Shown: positions 1 to 9,206 of the stretch, in pieces | How the letters are laid out: each line of letters opens with the position of its first letter | Numbering within the stretch: the stretch's first letter is position 1 | Source: Paenibacillus taihuensis | Lineage (GTDB): Bacteria > Bacillota > Bacilli > Paenibacillales > Paenibacillaceae | DNA: 64,000 nucleotides | Assembly: GCF_003386535.1 (NCBI RefSeq) | Contig: NZ_QTTN01000005.1 | Location: 1 to 64,000, forward strand | Reading direction: 5' to 3' | Position numbers and translations under genes: made by a program | Notes under the pieces: generated by a model | Seen by the model: the letters and a program-made list of their open reading frames with translations, nothing else | Databases searched by the model: none | What the model was told of the DNA's origin: nothing

Positions 1-61
1 CCCCAACGGGGATAATCATGGAGGAGCCGGATGCGATGACCCGCACGTCCGGATCTGTGAG

Positions 62-87
62 AGGCCCATGCAATTGCGCATGGGCCT
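62..87. terminator. Inverted repeat upstream of the RtcB gene
   Basis: Nine-base arms AGGCCCATG and CATGGGCCT flank an 8-base loop. T-rich sequence follows only after several bases, so termination would be weak. It may end a gene lying left of the window. The first 61 bases hold no gene I can identify. Confidence 0.4.
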
Positions 88-136
88 ACTCGATTGTGTT
101 TTCATCATTTTCAAAACGAGGAGAAATAACACCTAT

Positions 137-1603
137 ATGAGCACCAACCCTAACGTCAACAATTCCTATTACCGGCGAATCGATCTGCCAGCAGGCGATC
201 TGCACGTATTCGCCCATGATGATTTATTCCATGCCATGGGAGCCAAAGTGCTCGAGATGGCGAACAACAACCTGCAAATTCCGAATATCCGCTATATGAG
301 CTACACCCCTGACGCCCATGTCGGCGTAGGCACCTGCATCGGCACGACTGCCGTGTGGGGCATGCGGGACGGCTTCGTATCGCCGTCGATTGTCGGCAGC
401 GATATCGGCTGCGGCATGCGAGTGCATCTGACCAATCTGCAAGAGGAGGACCTGCAGGACGTGAAGCTGCGCCGCAAGCTGGTGAAGGCGATCGAGAAAC
501 GCATCCCGGTCGAGAATCACGCCCGAGGCTACTTCTCCGACATACGTCTCGAGGACGTTGTGCGCAAAGGGCTTCACGGTCTCCCGGGCAAATATGTGCC
601 GGATTCCTACACGCCGAAGAAGGCGACCTCGCTCACGCATGTGGAATGCAGCCGATTCCGCTTCGACGAGGGCGAGCTCGATCGCTTGCCGGAGCAGGTC
701 ATTCACCGCGCTCACCGGCAGCTGGGCACACTCGGGAACGGCAATCATTTTATCGAGATTCAGGCACTGCGCATCCATGAAGACAACCGGCACATCGCCG
801 AGCAATGGGGAATCCGCGACGGGCAGGTCGCCGTCATGATTCACTCCGGCTCCCGCTCGTGGGGCGGCTCGGTCAACCAGTACTGCATCTCGCAAGTCGC
901 GAAGACGATGAGCAAGCTGAAGCTCGGAACGGCCGATCCGAAGCTGGTCTACGCGCCGCTTGACAGCGAAGCCGGCCAGACGTACATGAACCTCATGTAC
1001 TCGGCGCTGAATTACGCGACGGTGAACCGGCACTTGATGGCTTTTGCCGTGCGCGATGCCTTCAAAGAAACGTTCGGCTCCGCGGCGGAGCTGAGCACGT
1101 TGTACGATCTCATGCACAACTACGCCTGTGAAGAGAGCTTTAGCTTGAGCCCCGGCTTCGGCGGATCCGGCGAAGAAGAAGAGCTTTTCATCCACCGCAA
1201 AGGAACGACGCGTGCGCTGCCGGCCGGACACCCGGACAATCCGGCGCCGTATCAAGCAACTGGCCACCCGGCGCTCATTCCCGGCTCCATGGGAACGGCA
1301 TCGTACATCATGGTCGGTGCACCCGAGGGAGCGCGCAATTACCACTCCATCTGCCACGGTGCAGGCCGGGTCCGTTCGCGAAACGCGACGAAGCAGCTCG
1401 TCACAGTCGACGAGTTTGCCTCCTCGATGCGCATCGGGCAGGACGACGAAGTGGTGCTGAACCACCGGGGGCTGGAGTCGCTCATCGATGAATCGCCGCA
1501 AGCTTACAAAGATGTAGATCAAATTATCGACAGCGTCGTGGAGGCGCGGCTCGCTTCGGTTGTAGCGAAGTGCCGTCCGCTGGCGGCCGTCAAAGGGGTG
1601 TGA
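137..1603 (+). CDS. rtcB: RtcB-family RNA-splicing/repair ligase
   Basis: 488 residues, an RtcB-type RNA ligase. The family joins RNA 3'-phosphate or 2',3'-cyclic phosphate ends to 5'-OH ends using GTP and Mn2+, through a guanylylated histidine. The family motifs are visible: DIGCGM with D89 and C92, NGNH with N203 and H204, HSGSRSWG with H236, and the CHGAGR nucleophile motif with C406 and H407. I chose ATG 137, preceded by GAGGAG at 118-123, over the longer in-frame ATG at 68. The longer start would begin inside the upstream hairpin. The last codons contain the ribosome binding site of the next gene, an AAA ATPase, so the two are translationally linked. No archease or RtcA gene is seen. The family call is firm; the in vivo substrate is unknown. 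Confidence 0.9.
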   Translation: MSTNPNVNNSYYRRIDLPAGDLHVFAHDDLFHAMGAKVLEMANNNLQIPNIRYMSYTPDAHVGVGTCIGTTAVWGMRDGFVSPSIVGSDIGCGMRVHLTNLQEEDLQDVKLRRKLVKAIEKRIPVENHARGYFSDIRLEDVVRKGLHGLPGKYVPDSYTPKKATSLTHVECSRFRFDEGELDRLPEQVIHRAHRQLGTLGNGNHFIEIQALRIHEDNRHIAEQWGIRDGQVAVMIHSGSRSWGGSVNQYCISQVAKTMSKLKLGTADPKLVYAPLDSEAGQTYMNLMYSALNYATVNRHLMAFAVRDAFKETFGSAAELSTLYDLMHNYACEESFSLSPGFGGSGEEEELFIHRKGTTRALPAGHPDNPAPYQATGHPALIPGSMGTASYIMVGAPEGARNYHSICHGAGRVRSRNATKQLVTVDEFASSMRIGQDDEVVLNHRGLESLIDESPQAYKDVDQIIDSVVEARLASVVAKCRPLAAVKGV

Positions 1604-1608
1604 CACAT

Positions 1609-2913
1609 ATGACGAATATGACGAATATGAGAGTGAAATCAGCAAAGCCGCCTTTTATCGTGAGTGGCGGAGGCGCGCGGGAGCAGAGTGAGTATTTTAA
1701 CTATATTGCCGTCGTTCGGAAGATTACTTCATTCCTGACAGACAGGTTCGGGAGTGAAATTCAGCTCTATTACCAGGATGACAGCCACGAAGCGTGGAAT
1801 GGGCTGGAGGAGGACCTGCGCCGGGGCTATGAGGGCGTGGAGCATGCCGCAAGCTTGTTCGACCTCGTGGAAACGAATGTATTCGTGTATAACACGGACA
1901 ACGATCCGAAGAACAGCGGGTACAAGATCAGGCCAGCCGTCCTCAACAACTTGTTTATCTATATGAAGCACCAAGTGGCGTTCGCCAGAGTGCCGCGTAC
2001 AACGGTAAATGGACTCGGATATGAAAATCTGATATTCGCTGCATCCGATGAAGGAATGCTCAGTTTCTTGCGCGAGATGCGGGAGCGGCAGCTGTCCGAC
2101 CCGAAGATCATCATCTTCACCGATACGCGGGATGGTCTGGAGCAGGAGCGTCATAAGGTCACGGTGGAGGTCAGTCGGAGCGATGTGTTCATGGAAGAGG
2201 AGCTGAAGACGCAAATTTACCGCTCCATCGATGAGTTCTTCTCCAAGGACCGCTCGTTCTTCCAAACCTATGGCATCCCATACAAGAGGGGCATCCTGCT
2301 CTACGGCAAACCGGGCAACGGGAAGACGACGCTCGTCAAATCGATCTCGTCGACCACAAACGCGCCTGTCGCCTACTGGCAAATTACCGAGTACACGAGC
2401 AGCGGCTCCATCCAAGAGGTGTTCGCGGCAGCTGTCCAGATGGCGCCGATGGTGCTCGTGATCGAGGATATCGACTCCATGCCGGAGTCCTGCCGTTCGT
2501 ACTTCTTGAACATCCTAGATGGAGCGACGTCGAAGGAGGGGATCTACCTCATCGGCACGACGAACTATCCGGAGAGGATCGATCCCGCGCTCATGAACCG
2601 CGCCGGCCGCTTCGACCGTGCATACGAAGTGAAGTCGCCGAATGAAGGGATGCGCAGGGACTACTTGCTCTATAAAGGCATGAGCCGCTTCATCAGCGAC
2701 GAGGCGCTTATGCATACGGCACGCCGGACGGAGGGCTTCACGCTCGCGCAGCTGAGCGAGCTGTACGCTTCTGCCGCGCTGCAAATGCACTATGAGAACG
2801 AGGTGAACCTCGAGCACCTCATTGCCGAGATGAAGTCCGATTATGACAAAGGCCGCAGCAGGGAGTGGATGACCGATGGTCAATCGAAGAAGCTTGGGTT
2901 CGTGCTTGGCTAG
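1609..2913 (+). CDS. BCS1-like AAA+ ATPase
   Basis: 434 residues. The N-terminal half (about 1-200) has no motif I recognise. The C-terminal half is a classical AAA module: Walker A GKPGNGKT at 233-240, Walker B ending IEDID with E286 and D287, and an arginine-finger segment NRAGRFDR typical of BCS1/FtsH-like AAA proteins. ATG 1609 sits 8 bases after AAAGGGGTG, which lies inside the end of rtcB. That makes an RtcB-AAA transcription unit closed by the hairpin at 2923-2962. The family remodels or unfolds protein complexes; the client here is unknown. Because of the tight coupling I infer that it remodels RtcB-RNA complexes or the large HEAT protein downstream. Confidence 0.82.
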   Translation: MTNMTNMRVKSAKPPFIVSGGGAREQSEYFNYIAVVRKITSFLTDRFGSEIQLYYQDDSHEAWNGLEEDLRRGYEGVEHAASLFDLVETNVFVYNTDNDPKNSGYKIRPAVLNNLFIYMKHQVAFARVPRTTVNGLGYENLIFAASDEGMLSFLREMRERQLSDPKIIIFTDTRDGLEQERHKVTVEVSRSDVFMEEELKTQIYRSIDEFFSKDRSFFQTYGIPYKRGILLYGKPGNGKTTLVKSISSTTNAPVAYWQITEYTSSGSIQEVFAAAVQMAPMVLVIEDIDSMPESCRSYFLNILDGATSKEGIYLIGTTNYPERIDPALMNRAGRFDRAYEVKSPNEGMRRDYLLYKGMSRFISDEALMHTARRTEGFTLAQLSELYASAALQMHYENEVNLEHLIAEMKSDYDKGRSREWMTDGQSKKLGFVLG

Positions 2914-2922
2914 GAAATGCCG

Positions 2923-2962
2923 AAGCGCTGTGCAGATGGATGATGTCTGTGCGGCGCTTTTT
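2923..2962 (+). terminator. Probable terminator after the rtcB-AAA unit
   Basis: Arms AAGCGC and GCGCTT, with an inner CAGA/TCTG pairing, are followed by a T-rich run. It starts ten bases after the AAA stop codon and separates this unit from the next pair of genes. Confidence 0.6.
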
Positions 2963-3089
2963 CCATTGTCCGCCTAATTGTACCGAAAGCAGGAAAGCGG
3001 TTAGAAAAAGAAGAATGTAGGGAGTGATGAAGTCCAACTGATTGGGTCAGATCGGAGACCGGATATTGGAGATTGAGAAGGAGGTTCCC

Positions 3090-3509
3090 GTGAACATTTA
3101 CGTGCTTGTGAAACAAATCGGCAAACGGAAGCCTATTATCGGAGAACATGTGCTTCAGCTGCAAGCTCGCCCAGAGACGCTGCAGCAATTTATTCAGCAA
3201 GTCGTCAAAATCAATGTCGAGCAGTACAACAATCGAACGGTAGATGAGTTGCTTCTGCATGCTTTGACCGAACAAGATATCAAAGAACAGTCGGAGACCG
3301 GGAAGGTCGGCTTCGGCGTGCGATATAACCCGAATCAGCAAGACCTGGCGAAGGCGCTCGAGAATGCGGAGCTGAGCTTTCGGGATGGATTATACAAAGT
3401 GTTCATCAACGAAACAGAGGTCGAGTCATGGGATGCGCAGCTTGCGCTTCAAGAGAATGACCGCGTGCTGTTTCTGAAGTTAACGATGCTGGCAGGCCGT
3501 ATGTGGTAA
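3090..3509 (+). CDS. Small conserved-looking protein paired with the DUF4132-like giant; possible beta-grasp fold
   Basis: 139 residues. GTG 3090 is the likely start: a perfect AAGGAGG (3078-3084) lies 5 bases upstream, whereas the in-frame TTG at 3042 has no comparable site. I cannot assign a family. By eye there is an N-terminal strand pair (NIYVLVKQIG, then HVLQLQ), a helix near residues 32-46, and a C-terminal strand-turn-strand block ending KLTMLAGRMW. That order resembles a beta-grasp (ubiquitin-like) fold with a hydrophobic tail in place of Gly-Gly. This is inference only. Nineteen bases separate it from the 1678-residue protein, so the two are almost certainly co-expressed and probably partners. 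Confidence 0.72.
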   Translation: MNIYVLVKQIGKRKPIIGEHVLQLQARPETLQQFIQQVVKINVEQYNNRTVDELLLHALTEQDIKEQSETGKVGFGVRYNPNQQDLAKALENAELSFRDGLYKVFINETEVESWDAQLALQENDRVLFLKLTMLAGRMW

Positions 3510-3528
3510 TGAGGAGGAGATAATCAAG

Positions 3529-6500
3529 ATGAGGGACTTCACGAAAGAGCAGCAGGACCGAATGGCACGGTACTATGCCGATCTTCGTCAGCGGCTTTCG
3601 AAGCTTGGCAAGCGGCACCGGCAGATCGCTGAACTAATCGTTCAGGACATGGAGAACGAATATGCTTGGCACAGGCATACAGAGGACGTGATCGCGCTTC
3701 TGTGGCGCGAGGGAACGCAGCATATCGAGCAGATTTTTGCGGGGGAGGACTACGAGCTTCTGCGTTTCCTGCTCGGTGATGAACACGCCGCCATCTTCAG
3801 GCAGCTGTGGGACCGTGCGACGCAATATCCGTACAGCCAAGGCTACTATCGCCGTTCCTTCCGGACTAGCGAACAGACTTTTGTACATATGGAAAGAAAC
3901 ATGACGCGCTTGTGGGCGGCCATTCAGTTTAGAGCGCTGGATCAGAAGTATGAGCCTTCGTTAATCGTCTCAGACATGGCGAACTATCCGTTCCTGTGCG
4001 ATTACATGGCGTACGAGCTGGATAAGGGCAATGCGGAGCTTCTGGAAAAAGCTCGTGCCATCATCTACGAGGATAATAGCGCAGGGCTGCTGACTCGCAA
4101 TATTGTGAAAGGCCTGCTCATGAGCAGCAGCGCCGAAGCTCATCGGTACGTAGGAGATTTGCTGAAAGCGGCGAAGCTGCAGGAGGGCCTGCGCCAAACG
4201 ATTGCCGAAAGCATGGATGAGACGAGCCGGGAAGGCTTCATCTACATCCTCGGAATCATTATTGAAGAAGAGATGTGGCGCTTCTCCTCCATCGTGAGAG
4301 CTTTCGACGTATGGACGGGACTATCGCTGGACTCGCTTAAGCCGTCGGTCATCAAGAAGTGCTTGCAAGCGGCTTATGCAGGCTTGACCGATGACCAGCT
4401 TCGCGAACAATACTTGCAAAGCGAAGACAGCCAGCTGCTGTATATCGGGCTTTGGGCGGCCGCATTCAACGAAATGGTGCAGACGGTGCAGAAGATCATC
4501 GATATTGCGGAGCATGGTGCCAAGTATCAGCAGGTGGCTGCGCTCCAGTTCGTCATGCAATGCCAGGCATCGGATTTCCAGCAGCGGATCGCTGTTTACT
4601 TCTTGGAGAATTCCGATCTGGAAGTACTCGGCTGGGCAGCGAAAAATCTGTATGCCAACAGCAATATCTATCATATCCGATACTCGGAATTGAGCGACTT
4701 GAAGCTCGGGCAAGGGTCGGAGTCTGACTGGACGCTATTCGAGAAGTTAAGACAGCTGCTGGAGCGGATGCCAGGCAAGGAGCTTACGCTGCCAAGTCAT
4801 GGCCTATTCCCGGATTCGGCGCTGACCGCCAATGAAATATGCGGCAAAATGCTCTCCGTTTCGTACAACTGCGGGGATATTTCCATGTGCAAGCTGCTGC
4901 TCGGCTATCGGGATAAAATGCAGCCGGATATTCGCGGCGCGGCCCTTAGGCTCAGCACGATAGGTGATATTGAGGCTGCCGATCGGGAGCTGCTGCTTGC
5001 GATGCTCGGAGATAAAAGCGCGGAGGTCCGAGCGGTTGCCAAGTCAGCGGTGGAGCGGCTTAAGCTTACTTCTCCCGAACTGAGAACCGTCGAGGATCTG
5101 CTCCAGTACAAAGCCGGCGACATTCGCAAGACAGCGATTCAATTGCTGCAGGGTCAGCCTCAGGGACAACTTGTGGCCTCCATTGAGCGCCTCCTGTCCG
5201 ATAAGAAGGAAGATAAGCGGCTTGGCGGACTGGACTTGGTGTTGTCGCTGCAGCCGAATACGGCTGAGTATGAGGCATGCACGCAGCTTGTGGGAGAGAT
5301 GACGGCGCCATCTGCGCGCGAACGCGTCTTGATGGAGCAAATTATCGGAACGGACACGGAGAGCTACGGTCCTGAGAACGGCTATGGACTCTATGATCCT
5401 TCACTCGAGTTCATTTCGTTCCCGGAGCAGCCGGAGGCTTCGCCATCGATGATCGGGCGATTGCTGGGCAAAGGGCCCGATTTCAGCGGGATTACGGATA
5501 TCCTAAGCTCCACGCCTGCTGAGCTGCATGCACGGTTAAAGGAATGGAGCGAGCTGATCGGCGCATATCGCGATTTCGAGTATGAAGTCGACAGCTATGA
5601 CGGCGGTCGGGAGAAGCTGCTGCTCGGATCGCTCGAATGGGGGCTTCGGCCTGTGGCCGGTACAACCAGCGAACGAGAAGATCGTATGCTTGACGATTAT
5701 CCGCTTGCAGAGGAATGGCGCGCGCTAGCCCGCAAGCAACAGCTGACGCCGGCTCGGTTGATCGAGCTGCAGTATTATTTGAGTCTATCTCGGCCGGATC
5801 ACTGGCATCATGTGGTTACGCTTGAGGCGTTCTTGAAGTCGTTCCCGATTCTTGCGGTGAAGAAGTGGCTGAATTCCTCGGCGATCGACCAGTTTGACCG
5901 TTTGAGAGAAGGAATGCCATACTTGCGAATGATTGGGCAACTGCTGGAACTCTTGTATGACGAGTGCGATAAAGAGGCGTGCTACGACATCGTTTATAAA
6001 GCCGCGGCGGATGTTTATGAGAGCCTGAAGCAAGGAATCGCCGATCATCATAAGCCGCTTGCGATTCAGGAAGTGATTTTCCCGCAGGAGCATTCCCGCG
6101 TCTACTACCATAACGAGAGGCAGAAGATCGAATTCACGGATGTGGTCAAAGCGCAGGAGGTTAGCTTCTGGATCAGGCAACTGAAGGAGTTCTATCAGCG
6201 GGACGATAAGCGGTTCGAGGAAGGCTTCAAGCTGCTGTACCGCTACGCAAGAATCCATGAATGGGAAGCGGATGAAGTTCTTGATCTGGCTGCATACGCG
6301 AGAGCGCTGGAGCTTGGCATCATTACGGAGATTGAGCTGTATAAGGAACTGCTGGGAAGGCCGGCTGGCGTTGACCACCTGCAGTCTATGCAACGTGAGC
6401 ATATCAAGACTAGCCTGACCACGTATCCAAAAGCAGCGAAAGTGGTTACCAATGTCGCTCAGCGGGTTGTCGAGATCGAGCTGAAGCGGGGAGACAGCGA

Positions 6501-8565
6501 CACGCCGGTCAGCCGTTTGGCGCAAAAGGTGGACCGCTACGAGGGCATGCGGCACATGGTCCAGTGCCTGCTCGGGCTCGGGCAGAAGGATTCGCTCGCA
6601 AGAGGATATTTCTACTCCTGGGGCAGCAAGTCGAAGAAAGAGATGATCAGCCACCTGCTGAAGGGCTGTTATCCTGCCGCCGGCGAGGATGCCGATACGT
6701 TGAAATCGCTGCTGCAAGGGCATCAAATCCATGATCAACGACTCGTTGATGTCGCCATGTATGCGCCGCAATGGGTAAGCATCGTCGAACAATATCTCGG
6801 CTGGGAAGGGCTGGCCTCGACCTGCTGGTATTTCCATGCGCATGTCAGCGAGATGTTCACGAAGGAGAAGGAAACGATCGTCGGCCGGTATTCGCCGATC
6901 TCGCCGATGGATCTGAACGAGGGCGCCTTCGACATCGCATGGTTCCTTGAAGCGTATAAGGCGATCGGCGAGAAACGGTTCCGATATGTCTATGAAAGCG
7001 CCAAGTATATCTCTGACGGCGCCAATCACAGGCGGTCGCAGCTGTTCGCGGATGCGGTGCTCGGCAAGCTGGATGCCGAGCAGGTCGGCGCCGAGCTTTC
7101 TTCGAAGCGGAACAAGAACCATGTGCTTAGCTTCGGACTCATTCCGCTGCCGGAGGACAACAGGCAGGGCGCGCTTATCCGGCGATACGAGCTGCTGCAG
7201 CAATTCGCGAAGGAGAGCAAGCAGTTCGGCGCGCAGAGACGGGACAGCGAAGGGAAGGCGGTTCGGCTCGCGCTCGATAATTTGGCGCGCGGAGCGGGCT
7301 TCTCGGACGTGACGCGGATGACATGGCGCGTGGAGGCGGAGCAATTTAAGCAGATCGCCGTCTATTTCGAGCCTATGACGGTGGAAGACTGGCAGCTCCA
7401 ATTGGCGCTGGACGCTTCAGGCAAGACGATGCTGCAAGTGGCCAAGGCGGGTAAGCCTGTCAGCAAGCTGCCGGATAAGCTGAAGAAGAACGAGACGGTT
7501 CTGCAGCTGAAGGAAGTACAGAAGAAGCTGAAGGATCAGTACAGCCGTTCGAGGGAAGCGCTGGAGCGGGCCATGGTGACGGAAGAGCCGTTCACCTTCG
7601 AGGAGCTTCGCATCATTCAAGAGAATCGGGTCATTGCGCCGCTTATTCAGGCATTGGTGTTCAAGTCAGGCGAAGAGCTTGGATACTTAACCGGGGGCGG
7701 ACTTCTCGATCCGGATGGCGTGGAGACGCAGCTTGGCGATAGCGATCTCGTCTGGGTGGCTCATCCTGTGCATCTCTTTATGAGCGGCACATGGGCGCTG
7801 TATCAGCGCGAGATGATGGCGCGTCAGACGGTACAGCCATTCAAGCAAGTGTTCCGCGAGCTGTATCTGCCGAACGAGGATGAGCTGCTCAAAGGCACAA
7901 CGTCAAGCCGTTATGCGGGACATCAGATTCAGCCACGCAAGGCAGCAGCCTTGCTGAAATCGCGCCTTTGGACAGTGAGTTATGAAGAAGGCCTGCAAAA
8001 GGTGTTCCATAAGCAGGATGTCATTGCCACGATGTATGCGATGGCGGATTGGTTCTCGCCGGCTGAAGTTGAGGCGCCGACGATTGAATCCGTCGCTTAC
8101 TACAGCCGCCGCACCGGAAAGCCGCTGCATGTATCGGAGATTCCGCCGGTGCTCTTCTCTGAAATCATGCGCGATATCGACCTTGTCGTTAGTGTTGCTC
8201 ATGTCGGCGGCGTTGATCCGGAAGCAAGTCTGTCTACAGTCGAGATGCGCGCTGCATTAGTACGCGAATTGTTGCCGCTCTTGAAGCTCGACAATGTGAC
8301 CATCAAAGGCTCGCAAGCTTTTATCGTCGGAGCGCTCGGCGAATATACCGTTCATCTTGGCAGTGGTATCGTCCACCGACAGGCAGCTGGCGCACTGAAC
8401 ATCATTCCGGTTCACAGTCAGCAGCGGGGAAGGCTGTTCCTGCCATTCGTCGATGAAGATCCGCGGACAGCGGAAGTGATATCGAAGGTGCTGCTGCTGG
8501 CAGAGGATCGGAAGATTAAAGATCCTGCCATATTGCAACAGTTGCAGGATCGAGTTACGAATTGA
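3529..8565 (+). CDS. Giant HEAT-repeat protein, DUF4132/DUF5724 (MolR-like) family
   Basis: 1678 residues, no signal peptide or membrane segment, helix rich. Start ATG 3529 follows GAGGAGGAGAT. Residues about 430-640 contain HEAT-like helix pairs (for example around DKSAEVRAVAKSAVERL). The C-terminal segment, ending with FLPFVDEDPRTAEVISK and AEDRKIKDPAIL, matches what I recall of the DUF4132/DUF5724 group, often named MolR-like. Biochemical function is unknown. Published genomic surveys place DUF4132 proteins beside AAA ATPases, as here. It probably forms a large scaffold acted on by the AAA protein encoded about 600 bases upstream. The family call rests on memory of the C-terminal pattern. 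Confidence 0.78.
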   Translation: MRDFTKEQQDRMARYYADLRQRLSKLGKRHRQIAELIVQDMENEYAWHRHTEDVIALLWREGTQHIEQIFAGEDYELLRFLLGDEHAAIFRQLWDRATQYPYSQGYYRRSFRTSEQTFVHMERNMTRLWAAIQFRALDQKYEPSLIVSDMANYPFLCDYMAYELDKGNAELLEKARAIIYEDNSAGLLTRNIVKGLLMSSSAEAHRYVGDLLKAAKLQEGLRQTIAESMDETSREGFIYILGIIIEEEMWRFSSIVRAFDVWTGLSLDSLKPSVIKKCLQAAYAGLTDDQLREQYLQSEDSQLLYIGLWAAAFNEMVQTVQKIIDIAEHGAKYQQVAALQFVMQCQASDFQQRIAVYFLENSDLEVLGWAAKNLYANSNIYHIRYSELSDLKLGQGSESDWTLFEKLRQLLERMPGKELTLPSHGLFPDSALTANEICGKMLSVSYNCGDISMCKLLLGYRDKMQPDIRGAALRLSTIGDIEAADRELLLAMLGDKSAEVRAVAKSAVERLKLTSPELRTVEDLLQYKAGDIRKTAIQLLQGQPQGQLVASIERLLSDKKEDKRLGGLDLVLSLQPNTAEYEACTQLVGEMTAPSARERVLMEQIIGTDTESYGPENGYGLYDPSLEFISFPEQPEASPSMIGRLLGKGPDFSGITDILSSTPAELHARLKEWSELIGAYRDFEYEVDSYDGGREKLLLGSLEWGLRPVAGTTSEREDRMLDDYPLAEEWRALARKQQLTPARLIELQYYLSLSRPDHWHHVVTLEAFLKSFPILAVKKWLNSSAIDQFDRLREGMPYLRMIGQLLELLYDECDKEACYDIVYKAAADVYESLKQGIADHHKPLAIQEVIFPQEHSRVYYHNERQKIEFTDVVKAQEVSFWIRQLKEFYQRDDKRFEEGFKLLYRYARIHEWEADEVLDLAAYARALELGIITEIELYKELLGRPAGVDHLQSMQREHIKTSLTTYPKAAKVVTNVAQRVVEIELKRGDSDTPVSRLAQKVDRYEGMRHMVQCLLGLGQKDSLARGYFYSWGSKSKKEMISHLLKGCYPAAGEDADTLKSLLQGHQIHDQRLVDVAMYAPQWVSIVEQYLGWEGLASTCWYFHAHVSEMFTKEKETIVGRYSPISPMDLNEGAFDIAWFLEAYKAIGEKRFRYVYESAKYISDGANHRRSQLFADAVLGKLDAEQVGAELSSKRNKNHVLSFGLIPLPEDNRQGALIRRYELLQQFAKESKQFGAQRRDSEGKAVRLALDNLARGAGFSDVTRMTWRVEAEQFKQIAVYFEPMTVEDWQLQLALDASGKTMLQVAKAGKPVSKLPDKLKKNETVLQLKEVQKKLKDQYSRSREALERAMVTEEPFTFEELRIIQENRVIAPLIQALVFKSGEELGYLTGGGLLDPDGVETQLGDSDLVWVAHPVHLFMSGTWALYQREMMARQTVQPFKQVFRELYLPNEDELLKGTTSSRYAGHQIQPRKAAALLKSRLWTVSYEEGLQKVFHKQDVIATMYAMADWFSPAEVEAPTIESVAYYSRRTGKPLHVSEIPPVLFSEIMRDIDLVVSVAHVGGVDPEASLSTVEMRAALVRELLPLLKLDNVTIKGSQAFIVGALGEYTVHLGSGIVHRQAAGALNIIPVHSQQRGRLFLPFVDEDPRTAEVISKVLLLAEDRKIKDPAILQQLQDRVTN

Positions 8566-8571
8566 TACACT

Positions 8572-8610
8572 AGAGAGCCTTGCCGTCCCATCGGTGAGGC
8601 TCTCTTCCTT
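8572..8610 (+). terminator. Terminator after the DUF4132-like gene
   Basis: Perfect nine-base arms AGAGAGCCT and AGGCTCTCT are followed by TCTTCCTTT. It begins six bases after the stop codon. Confidence 0.75.
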
Positions 8611-8746
8611 TGATGGTTGAATTTCCCGGAATGCTTTTAACGAAACACGTCATTACAGTTAATCTTGCCTTCACAGGTTGCCCTTACACTAGAAAAATGC
8701 CGCACGAAAATTTACATGTGAGCGATCCGACTAGAGGGGGCATGGA

Positions 8747-9130
8747 ATGGGAATTCATACGTACTTTCGATCGTTGAACGAGCTGGAGCGCATCATTCGC
8801 TGCCCGGGCAAATTCAAGTTTGAAGAACATAGCGTTGCCGCGCATTCCTGGAAAGTGGTTCAGTATGCGAAGACGCTTGCGGATATCGAAGAGAAGAACG
8901 GCGCCGTCGTCAATTGGAAGAAGCTTTATGAGATTACGAGCAGCCACGATTACGGCGAAATCTTCATTGGGGACATTAAGACGCCGGTTAAGCATTCGTC
9001 ACGGCAGCTTCGTCTGTTAATTCAGCAGGTGGAGGAAGGAATGGTGTACAACTTTATCGAGGAGCATATCCCATCCATCGATATTAAGCGAATTACCGAA
9101 GAAGCACTGGCGCATGAAACGGAGAAGTAA
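8747..9130 (+). CDS. Short HD-domain protein, YfbR-like nucleotidase family
   Basis: 127 residues. EEHSVAAHSW and SSHDYGEIFIGDIKTPVK match the HxxH and HD/E metal-binding pattern of YfbR-like HD phosphohydrolases, which act on deoxynucleoside 5'-monophosphates. Family members are usually near 200 residues with further helices after the point where this one stops. It therefore looks C-terminally shortened, although no frameshift remnant is obvious downstream. ATG 8747 follows AGAGGGGG by six bases. It is monocistronic between two hairpins. Activity is uncertain because of the missing C-terminal part. Confidence 0.7.
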   Translation: MGIHTYFRSLNELERIIRCPGKFKFEEHSVAAHSWKVVQYAKTLADIEEKNGAVVNWKKLYEITSSHDYGEIFIGDIKTPVKHSSRQLRLLIQQVEEGMVYNFIEEHIPSIDIKRITEEALAHETEK

Positions 9131-9158
9131 TCGCATTTGTCATAGCCAAGAAAGCTAA

Positions 9159-9190
9159 AGCCCAGGCGGGTCAACGTCTGGGCTGAATGG
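9159..9190. terminator. Hairpin between convergent HD and TetR genes
   Basis: Seven-base arms AGCCCAG (9159-9165) and CTGGGCT (9178-9184). On the minus strand the stem is followed by a TTTAG-CTTTC stretch. It probably serves both converging genes, though the T tract is weak. Confidence 0.5.
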
Positions 9191-9206
9191 TGTCTGAATG
9201 AGGCGA

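Noticed and set aside
224-1645. Long minus-strand frame opposite rtcB
   Set aside because: Arg/His/Ala-rich translation with no motif; exact shadow of a firmly identified gene.
5785-7401. 538-codon minus-strand frame inside the DUF4132-like gene
   Set aside because: Shadow frame in high-GC coding DNA, no ribosome site, no family pattern.
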